Source: Delphinus delphis
Taxonomy: Eukaryota; Chordata; Mammalia; Artiodactyla; Delphinidae
Direction: 5' to 3'
Length of the DNA: 64,000 nucleotides
NCBI RefSeq assembly: GCF_949987515.2
Contig: NW_027192658.1
Span: 2,790,001 to 2,854,000, forward strand
Shown: positions 50,541 to 63,172 of the stretch, piece by piece
Layout: each line of letters opens with the position of its first letter
Numbering within the stretch: position 1 is the first letter of the stretch
Made by a program: the position numbers and the translations under genes
Notes under the pieces: generated by a model
Told to the model about the DNA's origin: nothing
The model's input: only the letters and a program-made list of their open reading frames with translations
Database searches by the model: none

Positions 50541-52119
50541 GTAAAACCTATGGATTGCTATGTCTCCGAAAGAGAATCAAGCATGTGTACAGGGGCATAA
50601 ACGCAGCAGTGATAGGATTGGAGAGGTTCGGTGAGCAAATGAAGACCCTTTGAAGTCATATTGCATGGTACCCATTACACGGGTCTCAACTCTCCAGGTT
50701 TAAGGTATTCTTCCTTCAGCTAAAACATGCATGTGGAACCCAAGTATGATCAACCATGTGAACGGGAGACGTGTTCAAATATGTCTCAGTTTTCCTCCCC
50801 TGGTACTCGGGTGCAACATTCCAGACACTTTACTAACACTCTCCCCACTTGGAGAGTCAGCGCCTTTAACCTCCTGTTTGGCCCAGTTTGCAATTTCTGC
50901 GGAAGATGAACAGAAATAGCGAGAACCAATGAGAGGCTATCTGGAGGTGTGTGGACGGGCAAATTTAACTCTCATTTCCCACCAGGAAGAGGAAATAACC
51001 AAAGGGTCAGCGTGCCGTACCGGAACCAGATTAGGGCCTGAAGCCATCCTGCGGTGTTGCGGCCAGCTCAAAAGAAAGCGAGTTGAAGAAAGGAGCTCAG
51101 GGGCACTGTAATTCACAAACCTGCAGAGTTATAAATGACAGCTATCGTCCAAAAATAGACTGAAGTAAGGCTGCCAAGAGGACTTGAAAGCGGGGCAGAA
51201 TTGCAGGAAACCGATTTCAGGAGGTAGACTGGAATTGCATTGAAAGCATAGGAAAAGAGGCAGAACGTCCACAATGATGCACTTGGCCAAAAAGGGCGTA
51301 TGCGTTTTTTCCTGAATATATTCAGGAAAAAACGCATACGCCCTTTTTGGCCAACCAAGCAAGCTTGCAAAGGAAATCTGCACTACAATGAAGTCTCACT
51401 TCCCCCCGGTCAAAAGGGCCATCTGAAAAAAGTGTAAAATCCAGAAAGGCAGGACAGGCCATGGAGAACTGGGAGCCTTGTTATGCTGATGGGCGGGATG
51501 TAAATTGCCAACAACCACTTGGGAGAAGTGTATGGTGTTTCCTGAAACATCTAAAAAACAAAGCAACAGAGCCTAGGGCACTTCCACTTATGGTCCTATA
51601 GCTTAGGGAAATTAAAATCAAAAAGACACAGCCACCCCAAAGTTTGGGACGCCTCTGTTTACAAGAACCTCGTTTACAGTACAAGTTCAACATCGCAGAA
51701 AGTGAAAAATGGATAAAGAAGTTGTGGTATTTACTTACAAAGCAATATCACTCAGCAATGAAATCTATGTCATCAGGCCCTTAGCATCACAATGAGTGGA
51801 TTCAGGTATGATGATTCTAACTGAACTAAGTCACACAGAAAAAGAAACATCATAAGATATCAGTAATACACGGAATGTAAACTTGGCTACACAGGAACTG
51901 AATTACAGAACAGAACAGGGCCTCAAATTTAGAAAACCATCTTATTCTTGCTTAAGGGGAAAGGTGAGTTGGGGTGCTGCATAAAACCAGAGATTGAAAT
52001 GAGCACAGATAAAGTTCCTTAAGTCAAATATGGAATAGACAAGAGCTACTCCTTGCTCAACGAAATGGATTCAACACCGCATATTAAACGCCTAAGAATG
52101 TACCTGACTAGTAAGTATC
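50541..52119 (+). repeat. Satellite monomer 33 (1,579 bp)
   Basis: The palindrome at 51283-51354 is perfect. Private variants are ccagacac, cagaaatagcg, ggctatctgg, aaagggtcag and aaggggaaagg. Confidence 0.95.
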
Positions 52120-53696
52120 GTAAAACCTATGGATTGCTATGTCTCCGAAAGAGAATCAAGCATGTGTACAGGGGCATAAACGCAGCAGTGATAGGATTGG
52201 AGAGGTTCGGTGAGCAAATGAAGACCCTTTGAAGTCATATTGCATGGTACCCATTACACGGGTCTCAACTCTCCAGGTTTAAGGTATTCTTCCTTCAGCT
52301 AAAACATGCATGTGGAACCCAAGTATGATCAACCATGTGAACGGCAGACGTGTTCAAATATGTCTCAGTTTTCCTCCCCTGGTACTCGGGTGCAACATTC
52401 CAGATGCTTTACTAACACTCTCTCCACTTGGAGAGTCATTCCCTTTAACCTCCTGTTTGGCCCAGTTTGCAATTTCTGCGGAAGATGAACAGGAATAGCG
52501 AGAACCAATGAGAGGCTAGCTGGAGGTGTCTGGACGGGCTAATTTAACTCTCATTTCCCACCAGGAAGAGGAATTAACCAAAGGCTCAGCGTGCCGGGCC
52601 GGAACCAGATTAGGGCCTGAAGCCATCCTGCGGTGTTGCGGCCAGGTCTCAAGAAAGCGAGTTGAAGAAAGGAGCTCAGGGGCACTGTAATTCACAAACC
52701 TGCAGAGTTATAAATGACAGCTATCGTCCAAAAATAGACTGAAGTAAGGCTGCCAAGAGGACTTGAAAGCGGGGCAGAATTGCAGGAAACCGATTTCAGG
52801 AGGTAGACTGGAATTGCATTGAAAGCATAGGAAAAGAGGCAGAACGTCCACAATGATGCACTTGGCCAAAAAGGGCGTATGCATTTTTTCCTGAATATAT
52901 TGAGGAAAAAACGCATACGCCCTTTTTGGCCAACCAAGCAAGCTTGCAAAGGAAATCTGCACTACAATGAAGTCTCACTTCCCCCCGGTCAAAACGGCAT
53001 TCTGAAAAAAGTGTAAAATCCAGAAAGGCAACAGGCCATTGAGAACTGGGAGCCTTGTTATGCTGATGGGCGGGATGTAAACTGCCAACAGACACTTGGG
53101 AGAAGTGTATGGTGTTTCCTGAAACATCTAAAAAACAAAGCAACAGAGCCTAGGGCACTTCCACTTATGGTCCTATAGCTTAGGGAAATTAAAATCAAAA
53201 AGACACAGCCACCCCAAAGTTTGGAATGGCTCTGTTTACAAGAACCTCGTTTACAGTACAAGTTCAACATCGCAGAAAGTGAAAAATGGATAAAGAAGTT
53301 GTGGTATTCACTTACAAAGCAATATCACTCAGCAATGAAATCTATGTCATCAGGCCCTTAGCAGCACAATGAGTGGATTCAGGTATGATGATTCTAACTG
53401 AAATAAGTCACACAGAAAAAGAAACATCATAAGATATCAGTAATACACGGAATGGAAACTTGGCTACACAGGAACTGAATTACAGAACAGAACAGGGCCT
53501 CAAATTTAGAAAACCAACTTATGCTTGCTTAAGGGGAAAGGTGAGTTGGGGTGCTGCATAAAACCAGAGATTGAAATGAGCACAGATAAAGTTCCTTAAG
53601 TCAAATATGGAATAGACAAGAGCTACTCCTTGCTCAACGAAATGGACTGAACACCGCATATTAAACGCCTAAGAATGTACCTGACTTGTAAGTATC
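52120..53696 (+). repeat. Satellite monomer 34 (1,577 bp)
   Basis: The palindrome at 52862-52933 is the most degraded in its core (a at 52,883, g at 52,902). A two-base deletion gives aaggcaacagg near 53,028, shared with monomer 38. It also has acggcagacg, gagtcattccc and gggctaattt. Confidence 0.95.
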
Positions 53697-55276
53697 TTAA
53701 AACCTATGGATTGCTATGTCTCCGAAAGAGAATCAAGCATGTGTACAGGGGCATAAACGCAGCAGTGATAGGATTGGAGAGGTTCGGTGAGCAAATGAAG
53801 ACCCTTTGAAGTCATATTGCATGGTACCCATTCCACGGGTTTCAACTACCCAGGTTTAAGGTATTCTTCCTTCAGCTAAAACATGCATGTGGAACCTAGA
53901 GTATGATCAACCATGTGATCGGGAGACGTGTTCAAATATGTCTCAGTTTTCCTCCCCTGGTACTCGGGTGCAACATTCCAGATGCTTTACTTACACTCTC
54001 CCCACTTGGAGAGTCAGTCCCTTTAACCTCCTGTTTGGCCCAGTTTGCAATTTCTGCGGAAGATGAACAGGAATAGCGAGAACCAATGAGAGGCTAGCTG
54101 GAGGTGTCTGGACGGGCAAATTTAACTCTCATTTCCCACCAAGAAGAGGAATTAACCAAAGTCTCAGCATGCAGGGCTGGAACCAGATTAGGGCTTGAAG
54201 CCATCCTGCGGTGTTGCGGCCAGGTCACAAGAAAGCGAGTTGAAGAAAGGAGCTCAGGGGCACTGTAATTCACAAACCTGCAGAGTTATAAATGACAGCT
54301 ATCGTCCAAAAATAGACTGAAGTAAGGCTGCCAAGAGGACTTGAAAGCGGGGCAGAATTGCAGGAAACCGATTTCAGGAGGTAGACTGGAATTGCATTGA
54401 AAGCATAGGAAAAGAGGCAGAATGTCCACAATGATGCACTTGGCCAAAAAGGGCGTATGCGTTTTTTCCTGAATATATTGAGGAAAAAACGCATACGCCC
54501 TTTTTGGCCAACCAAGCAAGCTTGCAAAGGAAATCTGCACTACAATGAAGTCTCACTTCCCCCCGGTCAAAAGGGCATTCTGAAAAAAGTGTAAAATCCA
54601 GAAAGGCAGGACAGGTCATGGAGAACTGGGAGCCTTGTTATGCTGATGGGTGGGATGTAAATTGCCAACAACCATTCGGGAGAAGTGTATGGTGTTTCCT
54701 GAAACATCTAAAAAACAAAGCAACAGAACCTAGGGCACTTCCACTTATGGTCCTATAGCTTAGGGAAATTAAAATCAAAAAGACACAGCCACCCCAAAGT
54801 TTGGAACGGCTCTGTTTACAAGAACCTCGTTTACAGTACAAGTTCAACATCGCAGAAAGTGAAAAATGGATAAAGAAGTTGTGGTATTTACTTACAAAGC
54901 AATATCACTCAGCAATGAAATCTATGTCATCAGGCCCTTAGCAGCACAATGAGTGGATTCAGGTATGATGATTCTAACTGAAATAAGTCACACAGAAAAA
55001 GAAACATCATAAGATATCAGTAATACACGGAATGGAAACTTGGCTACACAGGAACTGAATTACAGAACAGAACAGGGACTCAAATTTAGAAAAGCAACTT
55101 ATGCTTGCTTAAGGGTAAAGGTGAGTTGGGGTGCTGCATAAAACCAGAGATTGAAATGAGCACAGATAAAGTTCCTTAAGCCAAATATGGAATAGACAAG
55201 AGCTACTCCTTGCTCAACGAAATGGACTCAACACCGCATATTAAACGCCTAAGAATGTACCTGACTTGTAAGTATC
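53697..55276 (+). repeat. Satellite monomer 35 (1,580 bp)
   Basis: The palindrome at 54440-54511 has g for c at 54,480, as in monomer 34. The second half begins the triplicated variant. Private changes include gcatgcagggctgg, gggcttgaag and gaatgtccac. Confidence 0.95.
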
Positions 55277-56855
55277 TTAAAACCTATGGATTGCTATGTC
55301 TCCGAAAGAGAATCAAGCATGTGTACAGTGGCATAAACGCAGCAGTGATAGGATTGGAGAGGTTCGGTGAGCAAATGAAGACCCTTTGAAGTCATATTGC
55401 ATGGTACCCATTACACGGGTCTCAACTCTCCAGGTTTAAGGTATTCTTCCTTCAGCTAAAACATGCATGTGGAACCCAAGTATGATCAACCATGTGAACG
55501 GGAGACGTGTTCAAATATGTCTCAGTTTTCCTCCCCTGGTACTCGGGTGCAACATTCCAGACGCTTTACTAACACTCTCCCCACTTGGAGAGTCAGTGCC
55601 TTTAACCTCCTGTTTGGCCCAGTTTGCAATTTCTGCGGAAGATGAACAGGAATAGCGAGAACCAATGAGAGGCTAGCTGGAGGTGTCTGGACGGGCAAAT
55701 TTAACTCTCATTTCCCACCAGGAAGAGGAATTAACCAAAGGCTCAGCGTGCCGTGCCGGAACCAGATTAGGGCCTGAAGCCATCCTACGGTGTTGCGGCC
55801 AGCTCAAAAGAAAGCGAGTTGAAGAAAGGAGCTCAGGGGCACTGTAATTCACAAACCTGCAGAGTTATAAATGACAGCTATCGTCCAAAAATAGACTGAA
55901 GTAAGGCTGCCAAGAGGACTTGAAAGCGGGGCAGAATTGCAGGAAACCGATTTCAGGAGGTAGACTGGAATTGCATTGAAAGCATAGGAAAAGAGGCAGA
56001 ACGTCCACAATGATGCACTTGGCCAAAAAGGGCGTATGCGTTTTTTCCTGAATATATTCAGGAAAAAACGCATACGCCCTTTTTGGCCAACCAAGCAAGC
56101 TTGCAAAGGAAATCTGCACTACAATGAAGTCTCACTTCCCCCCGGTCAAAAGGGCATTCTGAAAAAAGTGTAAAATCCAGAAAGGCAGGACAGGTCATGG
56201 AGAACTGGGAGCCTTGTTATGCTGATGGGTGGGATGTAAATTGCCAACAACCATTCGGGAGAAGTGTATGGTGTTTCCTGAAACATCTAAAAAACAAAGC
56301 AACAGAACCTAGGGCACTTCCACTTATGGTCCTATAGCTTAGGGAAATTAAAATCAAAAAGACACAGCCACCCCAAAGTTTGGAACGGCTCTGTTTACAA
56401 GAACCTCGTTTACAGTACAAGTTCAACATCGCAGAAAGTGAAAAATGGATAAAGAAGTTGTGGTATTTACTTACAAAGCAATATCACTCAGCAATGAAAT
56501 CTATGTCATCAGGCCCTTAGCAGCACAATGAGTGGATTCAGGTATGATGATTCTAACTGAAATAAGTCACACAGAAAAAGAAACATCATAAGATATCAGT
56601 AATACACGGAATGGAAACTTGGCTACACAGGAACTGAATTACAGAACAGAACAGGGACTCAAATTTAGAAAAGCAACTTATGCTTGCTTAAGGGTAAAGG
56701 TGAGTTGGGGTGCTGCATAAAACCAGAGATTGAAATGAGCACAGATAAAGTTCCTTAAGCCAAATATGGAATAGACAAGAGCTACTCCTTGCTCAACGAA
56801 ATGGACTCAACACCGCATATTAAACGCCTAAGAATGTACCTGACTTGTAAGTATC
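55277..56855 (+). repeat. Satellite monomer 36 (1,579 bp)
   Basis: The palindrome at 56019-56090 is perfect. It is part of the triplicate (gtacagtggc, atcctacgg, acaaccattcggg). Confidence 0.95.
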
Positions 56856-58434
56856 TTAAAACCTATGGATTGCTATGTCTCCGAAAGAGAATCAAGCATG
56901 TGTACAGTGGCATAAACGCAGCAGTGATAGGATTGGAGAGGTTCGGTGAGCAAATGAAGACCCTTTGAAGTCATATTGCATGGTACCCATTACACGGGTC
57001 TCAACTCTCCAGGTTTAAGGTATTCTTCCTTCAGCTAAAACATGCATGTGGAACCCAAGTATGATCAACCATGTGAACGGGAGACGTGTTCAAATATGTC
57101 TCAGTTTTCCTCCCCTGGTACTCGGGTGCAACATTCCAGACGCTTTACTAACACTCTCCCCACTTGGAGAGTCAGTGCCTTTAACCTCCTGTTTGGCCCA
57201 GTTTGCAATTTCTGCGGAAGATGAACAGGAATAGCGAGAACCAATGAGAGGCTAGCTGGAGGTGTCTGGACGGGCAAATTTAACTCTCATTTCCCACCAG
57301 GAAGAGGAATTAACCAAAGGCTCAGCGTGCCGTGCCGGAACCAGATTAGGGCCTGAAGCCATCCTACGGTGTTGCGGCCAGCTCAAAAGAAAGCGAGTTG
57401 AAGAAAGGAGCTCAGGGGCACTGTAATTCACAAACCTGCAGAGTTATAAATGACAGCTATCGTCCAAAAATAGACTGAAGTAAGGCTGCCAAGAGGACTT
57501 GAAAGCGGGGCAGAATTGCAGGAAACCGATTTCAGGAGGTAGACTGGAATTGCATTGAAAGCATAGGAAAAGAGGCAGAACGTCCACAATGATGCACTTG
57601 GCCAAAAAGGGCGTATGCGTTTTTTCCTGAATATATTCAGGAAAAAACGCATACGCCCTTTTTGGCCAACCAAGCAAGCTTGCAAAGGAAATCTGCACTA
57701 CAATGAAGTCTCACTTCCCCCCGGTCAAAAGGGCCATCTGAAAAAAGTGTAAAATCCAGAAAGGCAGGACAGGTCATGGAGAACTGGGAGCCTTGTTATG
57801 CTGATGGGTGGGATGTAAATTGCCAACAACCATTCGGGAGAAGTGTATGGTGTTTCCTGAAACATCTAAAAAACAAAGCAACAGAACCTAGGGCACTTCC
57901 ACTTATGGTCCTATAGCTTAGGGAAATTAAAATCAAAAAGACACAGCCACCCCAAAGTTTGGAACGGCTCTGTTTACAAGAACCTCGTTTACAGTACAAG
58001 TTCAACATCGCAGAAAGTGAAAAATGGATAAAGAAGTTGTGGTATTTACTTACAAAGCAATATCACTCAGCAATGAAATCTATGTCATCAGGCCCTTAGC
58101 AGCACAATGAGTGGATTCAGGTATGATGATTCTAACTGAAATAAGTCACACAGAAAAAGAAACATCATAAGATATCAGTAATACACGGAATGGAAACTTG
58201 GCTACACAGGAACTGAATTACAGAACAGAACAGGGACTCAAATTTAGAAAAGCAACTTATGCTTGCTTAAGGGTAAAGGTGAGTTGGGGTGCTGCATAAA
58301 ACCAGAGATTGAAATGAGCACAGATAAAGTTCCTTAAGCCAAATATGGAATAGACAAGAGCTACTCCTTGCTCAACGAAATGGACTCAACACCGCATATT
58401 AAACGCCTAAGAATGTACCTGACTTGTAAGTATC
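56856..58434 (+). repeat. Satellite monomer 37 (1,579 bp)
   Basis: The palindrome at 57598-57669 is perfect. It is part of the triplicate, differing from monomer 36 at ggccatctg. Confidence 0.95.
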
Positions 58435-60011
58435 TTAAAACCTATGGATTGCTATGTCTCCGAAAGAGAATCAAGCATGTGTACAGTGGCATAAACGCAG
58501 CAGTGATAGGATTGGAGAGGTTCGGTGAGCAAATGAAGACCCTTTGAAGTCATATTGCATGGTACCCATTACACGGGTCTCAACTCTCCAGGTTTAAGGT
58601 ATTCTTCCTTCAGCTAAAACATGCATGTGGAACCCAAGTATGATCAACCATGTGAACGGGAGACGTGTTCAAATATGTCTCAGTTTTCCTCCCCTGGTAC
58701 TCGGGTGCAACATTCCAGACGCTTTACTAACACTCTCCCCACTTGGAGAGTCAGTGCCTTTAACCTCCTGTTTGGCCCAGTTTGCAATTTCTGCGGAAGA
58801 TGAACAGGAATAGCGAGAACCAATGAGAGGCTAGCTGGAGGTGTCTGGACGGGCAAATTTAACTCTCATTTCCCACCAGGAAGAGGAATTAACCAAAGGC
58901 TCAGCGTGCCGTGCCGGAACCAGATTAGGGCCTGAAGCCATCCTACGGTGTTGCGGCCAGCTCAAAAGAAAGCGAGTTGAAGAAAGGAGCTCAGGGGCAC
59001 TGTAATTCACAAACCTGCAGAGTTATAAATGACAGCTATCGTCCAAAAATAGACTGAAGTAAGGCTGCCAAGAGGACTTGAAAGCGGGGCAGAATTGCAG
59101 GAAACCGATTTCAGGAGGTAGACTGGAATTGCATTGAAAGCATAGGAAAAGAGGCAGAACGTCCACAATGATGCACTTGGCCAAAAAGGGCGTATGCGTT
59201 TTTTCCTGAATATATTCAGGAAAAAACGCATACGCCCTTTTTGGCCAACCAAGCAAGCTTGCAAAGGAAATCTGCACTACAATGAAGTCTCACTTCCCCC
59301 CGGTCAAAAGGGCCATCTGAAAAAAGTGTAAAATCCAGAAAGGCAACAGGCCATTGAGAACTGGGAGCCTTGTTATGCTGATGGGCGGGATGTAAATTGC
59401 CAACAGACACTTGGGAGAAGTGTATGGTGTTTCCTGATACATCTAAAAAACAAAGCAACAGAGCCTAGGGCACTTCCACTTATGGTCCTATAGCTTAGGG
59501 AAATTAAAATCAAAAAGACACAGCCACCCCAAAGTTTGGAATGGCTCTGTTTACAAGAACCTCGTTTACAGTACAAGTTCAACATCGCAGAAAGTGAAAA
59601 ATGGATAAAGAAGTTGTGGTATTCACTTACAAAGCAATATCACTCAGCAATGAAATCTATGTCATCAGGCCCTTAGCAGCACAATGAGTGGATTCAGGTA
59701 TGATGATTCTAACTGAAATAAGTCACACAGAAAAAGAAACATCATAAGATATCAGTAATACACGGAATGGAAACTTGGCTACACAGGAACTGAATTACAG
59801 AACAGAACAGGGCCTCAAATTTAGAAAAACAACTTATGCTTGCTTAAGGGTAAAGGTGAGTTGGGGTGCTGCATAAAACCAGAGATTGAAATGAGCACAG
59901 ATAAAGTTCCTTAAGCCAAATATGGAATAGACAAGAGCTACTCCTTGCTCAACGAAATGGACTCAACACCGCATATTAAACGCCTAAGAATGTACCTGAC
60001 TTGTAAGTATC
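58435..60011 (+). repeat. Satellite monomer 38 (1,577 bp)
   Basis: The palindrome at 59177-59248 is perfect. The head belongs to the triplicate; from about 59,345 it turns into the monomer 34 type with the two-base deletion, gacacttggg, ggaatggctc and gtattcac. Confidence 0.95.
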
Positions 60012-61591
60012 TTAAAACCTATGGATTGCTATGTCTCCGAAAGAGAATCAAGCATGTGTACAGGGGCATAAACGCAGCAGTGATAAGATTGGAGAGGTTC
60101 GGTGAGCAAATGAAGACCCTTTGAAGTCATATTGCATGGTACCCATTCCACGGGTTTCAACTACCCAGGTTTAAGGTATTCTTCCTTCAGCTAAAACATG
60201 CATGTGGAACCTAGAGTATGATCAACCATGTGATCGGGAGACGTGTTCAAATATATCTCAGTTTTCCTCCCCTGGTACTCGGGTGCAACATTCCAGACGC
60301 TTTACTAACACTCTCCCCACTTGGAGAGTCAGTGCCTTTAACCTCCTGTTTGGCCCAGTTTGCAATTTCTGCGGAAGATGAACAGGAATAGCGAGAACCA
60401 ATGAGAGGCTAGCTGGAGGTGTCTGGACGGGCAAATTTAAATCTCATTTCCCACCAGGAAGAGGAAATAACCAAAGGCTCAGCGTGCTGTACCGGAACCA
60501 GATTAGGGCCTGAAGCCATCCTGCGGTGCTGCGGCCAGCTCAAAAGAAAGCGAGTTGAAGAAAGGAGCTCAGGGGCACTGTAATTCACAAACCTGCAGAG
60601 TTATAAATGACAGCTATCGTCCAAAAATAGACTGAAGTAAGGCTGCCAAGAGGACTTGAAAGCGGGGCAGAATTGCAGGAAACCGATTTCAGGAGGTAGA
60701 CTGGAATTGCATTGAAAGCATAGGAAAAGAGGCAGAACGTCCACAATGATGCACTTGGCCAAAAACGGCGTATGCGTTTTTTCCTGAATATATTCAGGAA
60801 AAAACGCATACGCCCTTTTTGGCCAACCAAGCAAGCTTGCAAAGGAAATCTGCACTACAATGAAGTCTCACTTCCCCCTGGTCAAAAGGGCCATCTGAAA
60901 AAAGTGTAAAATCCAGAAAGGCAGGACAGGTCATGGAGAACTGGGAGCCTTGTTATGCTGATGGGCGGGATGTAAATTGCCAACAGACACTCGGGAGAAG
61001 TGTATGGTGTTTCCTGAAACATCTAAAAAACAAAGCAACAGAGCCTAGGGCACTTCCACTTATGGTCCTATAGCTTAGGGAAATTAAAATCAAAAAGACA
61101 CAGCCACCCCAAAGTTTGGAACGGCTCTGTTTACAAGAACCTCGTTTACAGTACAAGTTCAACATCGCAGAAAGTGAAAAATGGATAAAGAAGTTGTGGT
61201 ATTTACTTACAAAGCAATATCACTCAGCAATGAAATCTATGTCATCAGGCCCTTAGCATCACAATGAGTGGATTCAGGTATGATGATTCTAACTGAAATA
61301 AGTCACACAGAAAAAGAAACATCATAAGATATCAGTAATACACGGAATGGAAACTTGGCTACACAGGAACTGAATTACAGAACAGAACAGGGTCTCAAAT
61401 TTAGAAAAACAACTTATGCTTGCTTAAGGGTAAAGGTGAGTTGGGGTGCTGCATAAAACCAGAGATTGAAATGAGCACAGATAAAGTTCCTTAAGCCAAA
61501 TATGGAATAGACAAGAGCTACTCCTTGCTCAACGAAATGGACTCAACACCGCATATTAAACGCCTAAGAATGTACCTGACTTGTAAGTATC
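60012..61591 (+). repeat. Satellite monomer 39 (1,580 bp)
   Basis: The palindrome at 60755-60826 has c for g at 60,766, the same change as monomers 2 and 3. Private variants are gtgataagattgg, aaatatatctc, ttaaatctc and ccccctggtc. Confidence 0.95.
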
Positions 61592-63172
61592 TTAAAACCT
61601 ATGGATTGCTATGTCTCCGAAAGAGAATCAAGCATGTGTACAGGGGCATAAACGCAGCAGTGATAGGATTGGAGAGGTTCGGTGAGCAAATGAAGACCCT
61701 TTGAAGTCATATTGCATGGTACCCATTCCACGGGTTTCAACTACCCAGGTTTAAGGTATTCTTCCTTCAGCTAAAACATGCATGTGGAACCTAGAGTATG
61801 ATCAACCATGTGATCGGGAGACGTGTTCAAATATGTCTCAGTTTTCCTCCCCTGGTACTCGGGTGCAACATTCCAGACGCTTTACTAACACTCTCCCCAC
61901 TTGGAGAGTCAGCGCCTTTAACCTCCTGTTTGGCCCAGTTTGCAATTTCTGCGGAAGATGAACAGGAATAGCGAGAACCAATGAGAGGCTAGCTGGAGGT
62001 ATCTGGACGGGCAAATTTAACTCTCATTTCCCACCAGGAAGAGGAAATAACCAAAGGCTCAGCGTGCCGTACCGGAACCAGATTAGGGCCTGAAGCCATC
62101 CTGCGGTGTTGCGGCCAGCTCAAAAGAAAGCGAGTTGAAGAAAGGAGCTCAGGGGCACTGTAATTCACAAACCTGCAGAGTTATAAATGACAGCTATCGT
62201 CCAAAAATAGACTGAAGTAAGGCTGCCAAGAGGACTTGAAAGCGGGGCAGAATTGCAGGAAACCGATTTCAGGAGGTAGACTGGAATTGCATTGAAAGCA
62301 TAGGAAAAGAGGCAGAACGTCCACAATGATGCACTTGGCCAAAAAGGGCGTATGCGTTTTTTCCTGAATATATTCAGGAAAAAACGCATACGCCATTTTT
62401 GGACAACCAAGCAAGCTTGCAAAGGAAATCTGCACTACAATGAAGTCTCACTTCCCCCCGGTCAAAAGGGCCATCTGAAAAAAGTGTAAAATCCAGAAAG
62501 GCAGGACAGGCCATGGAGAACTGGGAGCCTTGTTATGCTGATGGGCGGGATGTAAATTGCCAACAGACACTCGGGAGAAGTGTATGGTGTTTCCTGAAAC
62601 ATCTAAGAAACAAAGCAACAGAACCTAGGGCACTTCCACTTATGGTCCTATAGCTTAGGGAAATTAAAATCAAAAAAACACAGCCACCCCAAAGTTTGGA
62701 ACGGCTCGGTTTACAAGAACCTCGTTTACAGTACAAGTTCAACATCGCAGAAAGTGAAAAATGGATAAAGAAGTTGTGGTATTTACTTACAAAGCAATAT
62801 CACTCAGCAATGAAATCTGTGTCATCAGGCCCTTAGCAGCACAATGAGTGGATTCAGGTATGATGATTCTAACTGAAGTAAGTCACACAGAAAAAGAAAC
62901 ATCATAAGATATCAGTAATACACAGAATGTAAACTTGGCTACACAGGAACTGAATTACAGAACAGAACAGGGTCTCAAATTTTAGAAAACCAACTTATGC
63001 TTGCTTAAGGGTAAAGGTGAGTTGGGGTGCTGCATAAAACCAGAGATTGAAATGAGCACAGATAAAGTTCCTTAAGTCAAATATGGAATAGACAAGAGCT
63101 ACTCCTTGCTCAACGAAATGGACTCAACACCGCATATTAAACGCCTAAGAATGTACCTGACTAGTAAGTATC
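61592..63172 (+). repeat. Satellite monomer 40 (1,581 bp)
   Basis: The palindrome at 62335-62406 has two right-arm mismatches (a at 62,395 and 62,403). It shares the extra t, the longer a-run and ggctcggttt with monomer 3; ctaagaaacaa and acacagaatg are private. Confidence 0.95.

Larger units (their letters stand above)
54481..59345 (+). repeat. Single monomer amplified to three near-identical tandem copies
   Basis: Shifts of 1,579 bp within this stretch give almost no differences. All copies share acaaccattcggg and agggactcaaa with aaaagcaac; the three heads share gtacagtggc (55,328, 56,907, 58,486) and atcctacgg. One difference seen is ggcattctg in the first two against ggccatctg in the third. 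The run ends where monomer 38 changes to aaggcaacagg. Confidence 0.88.

Noticed and set aside
52796..53143. A 115-codon minus-strand frame in monomer 34, with shorter relatives at 54,374 and 59,216
   Set aside because: It was created by the two-base deletion and palindrome changes in these copies; it is antisense to L1-derived sequence and has no start or composition support.
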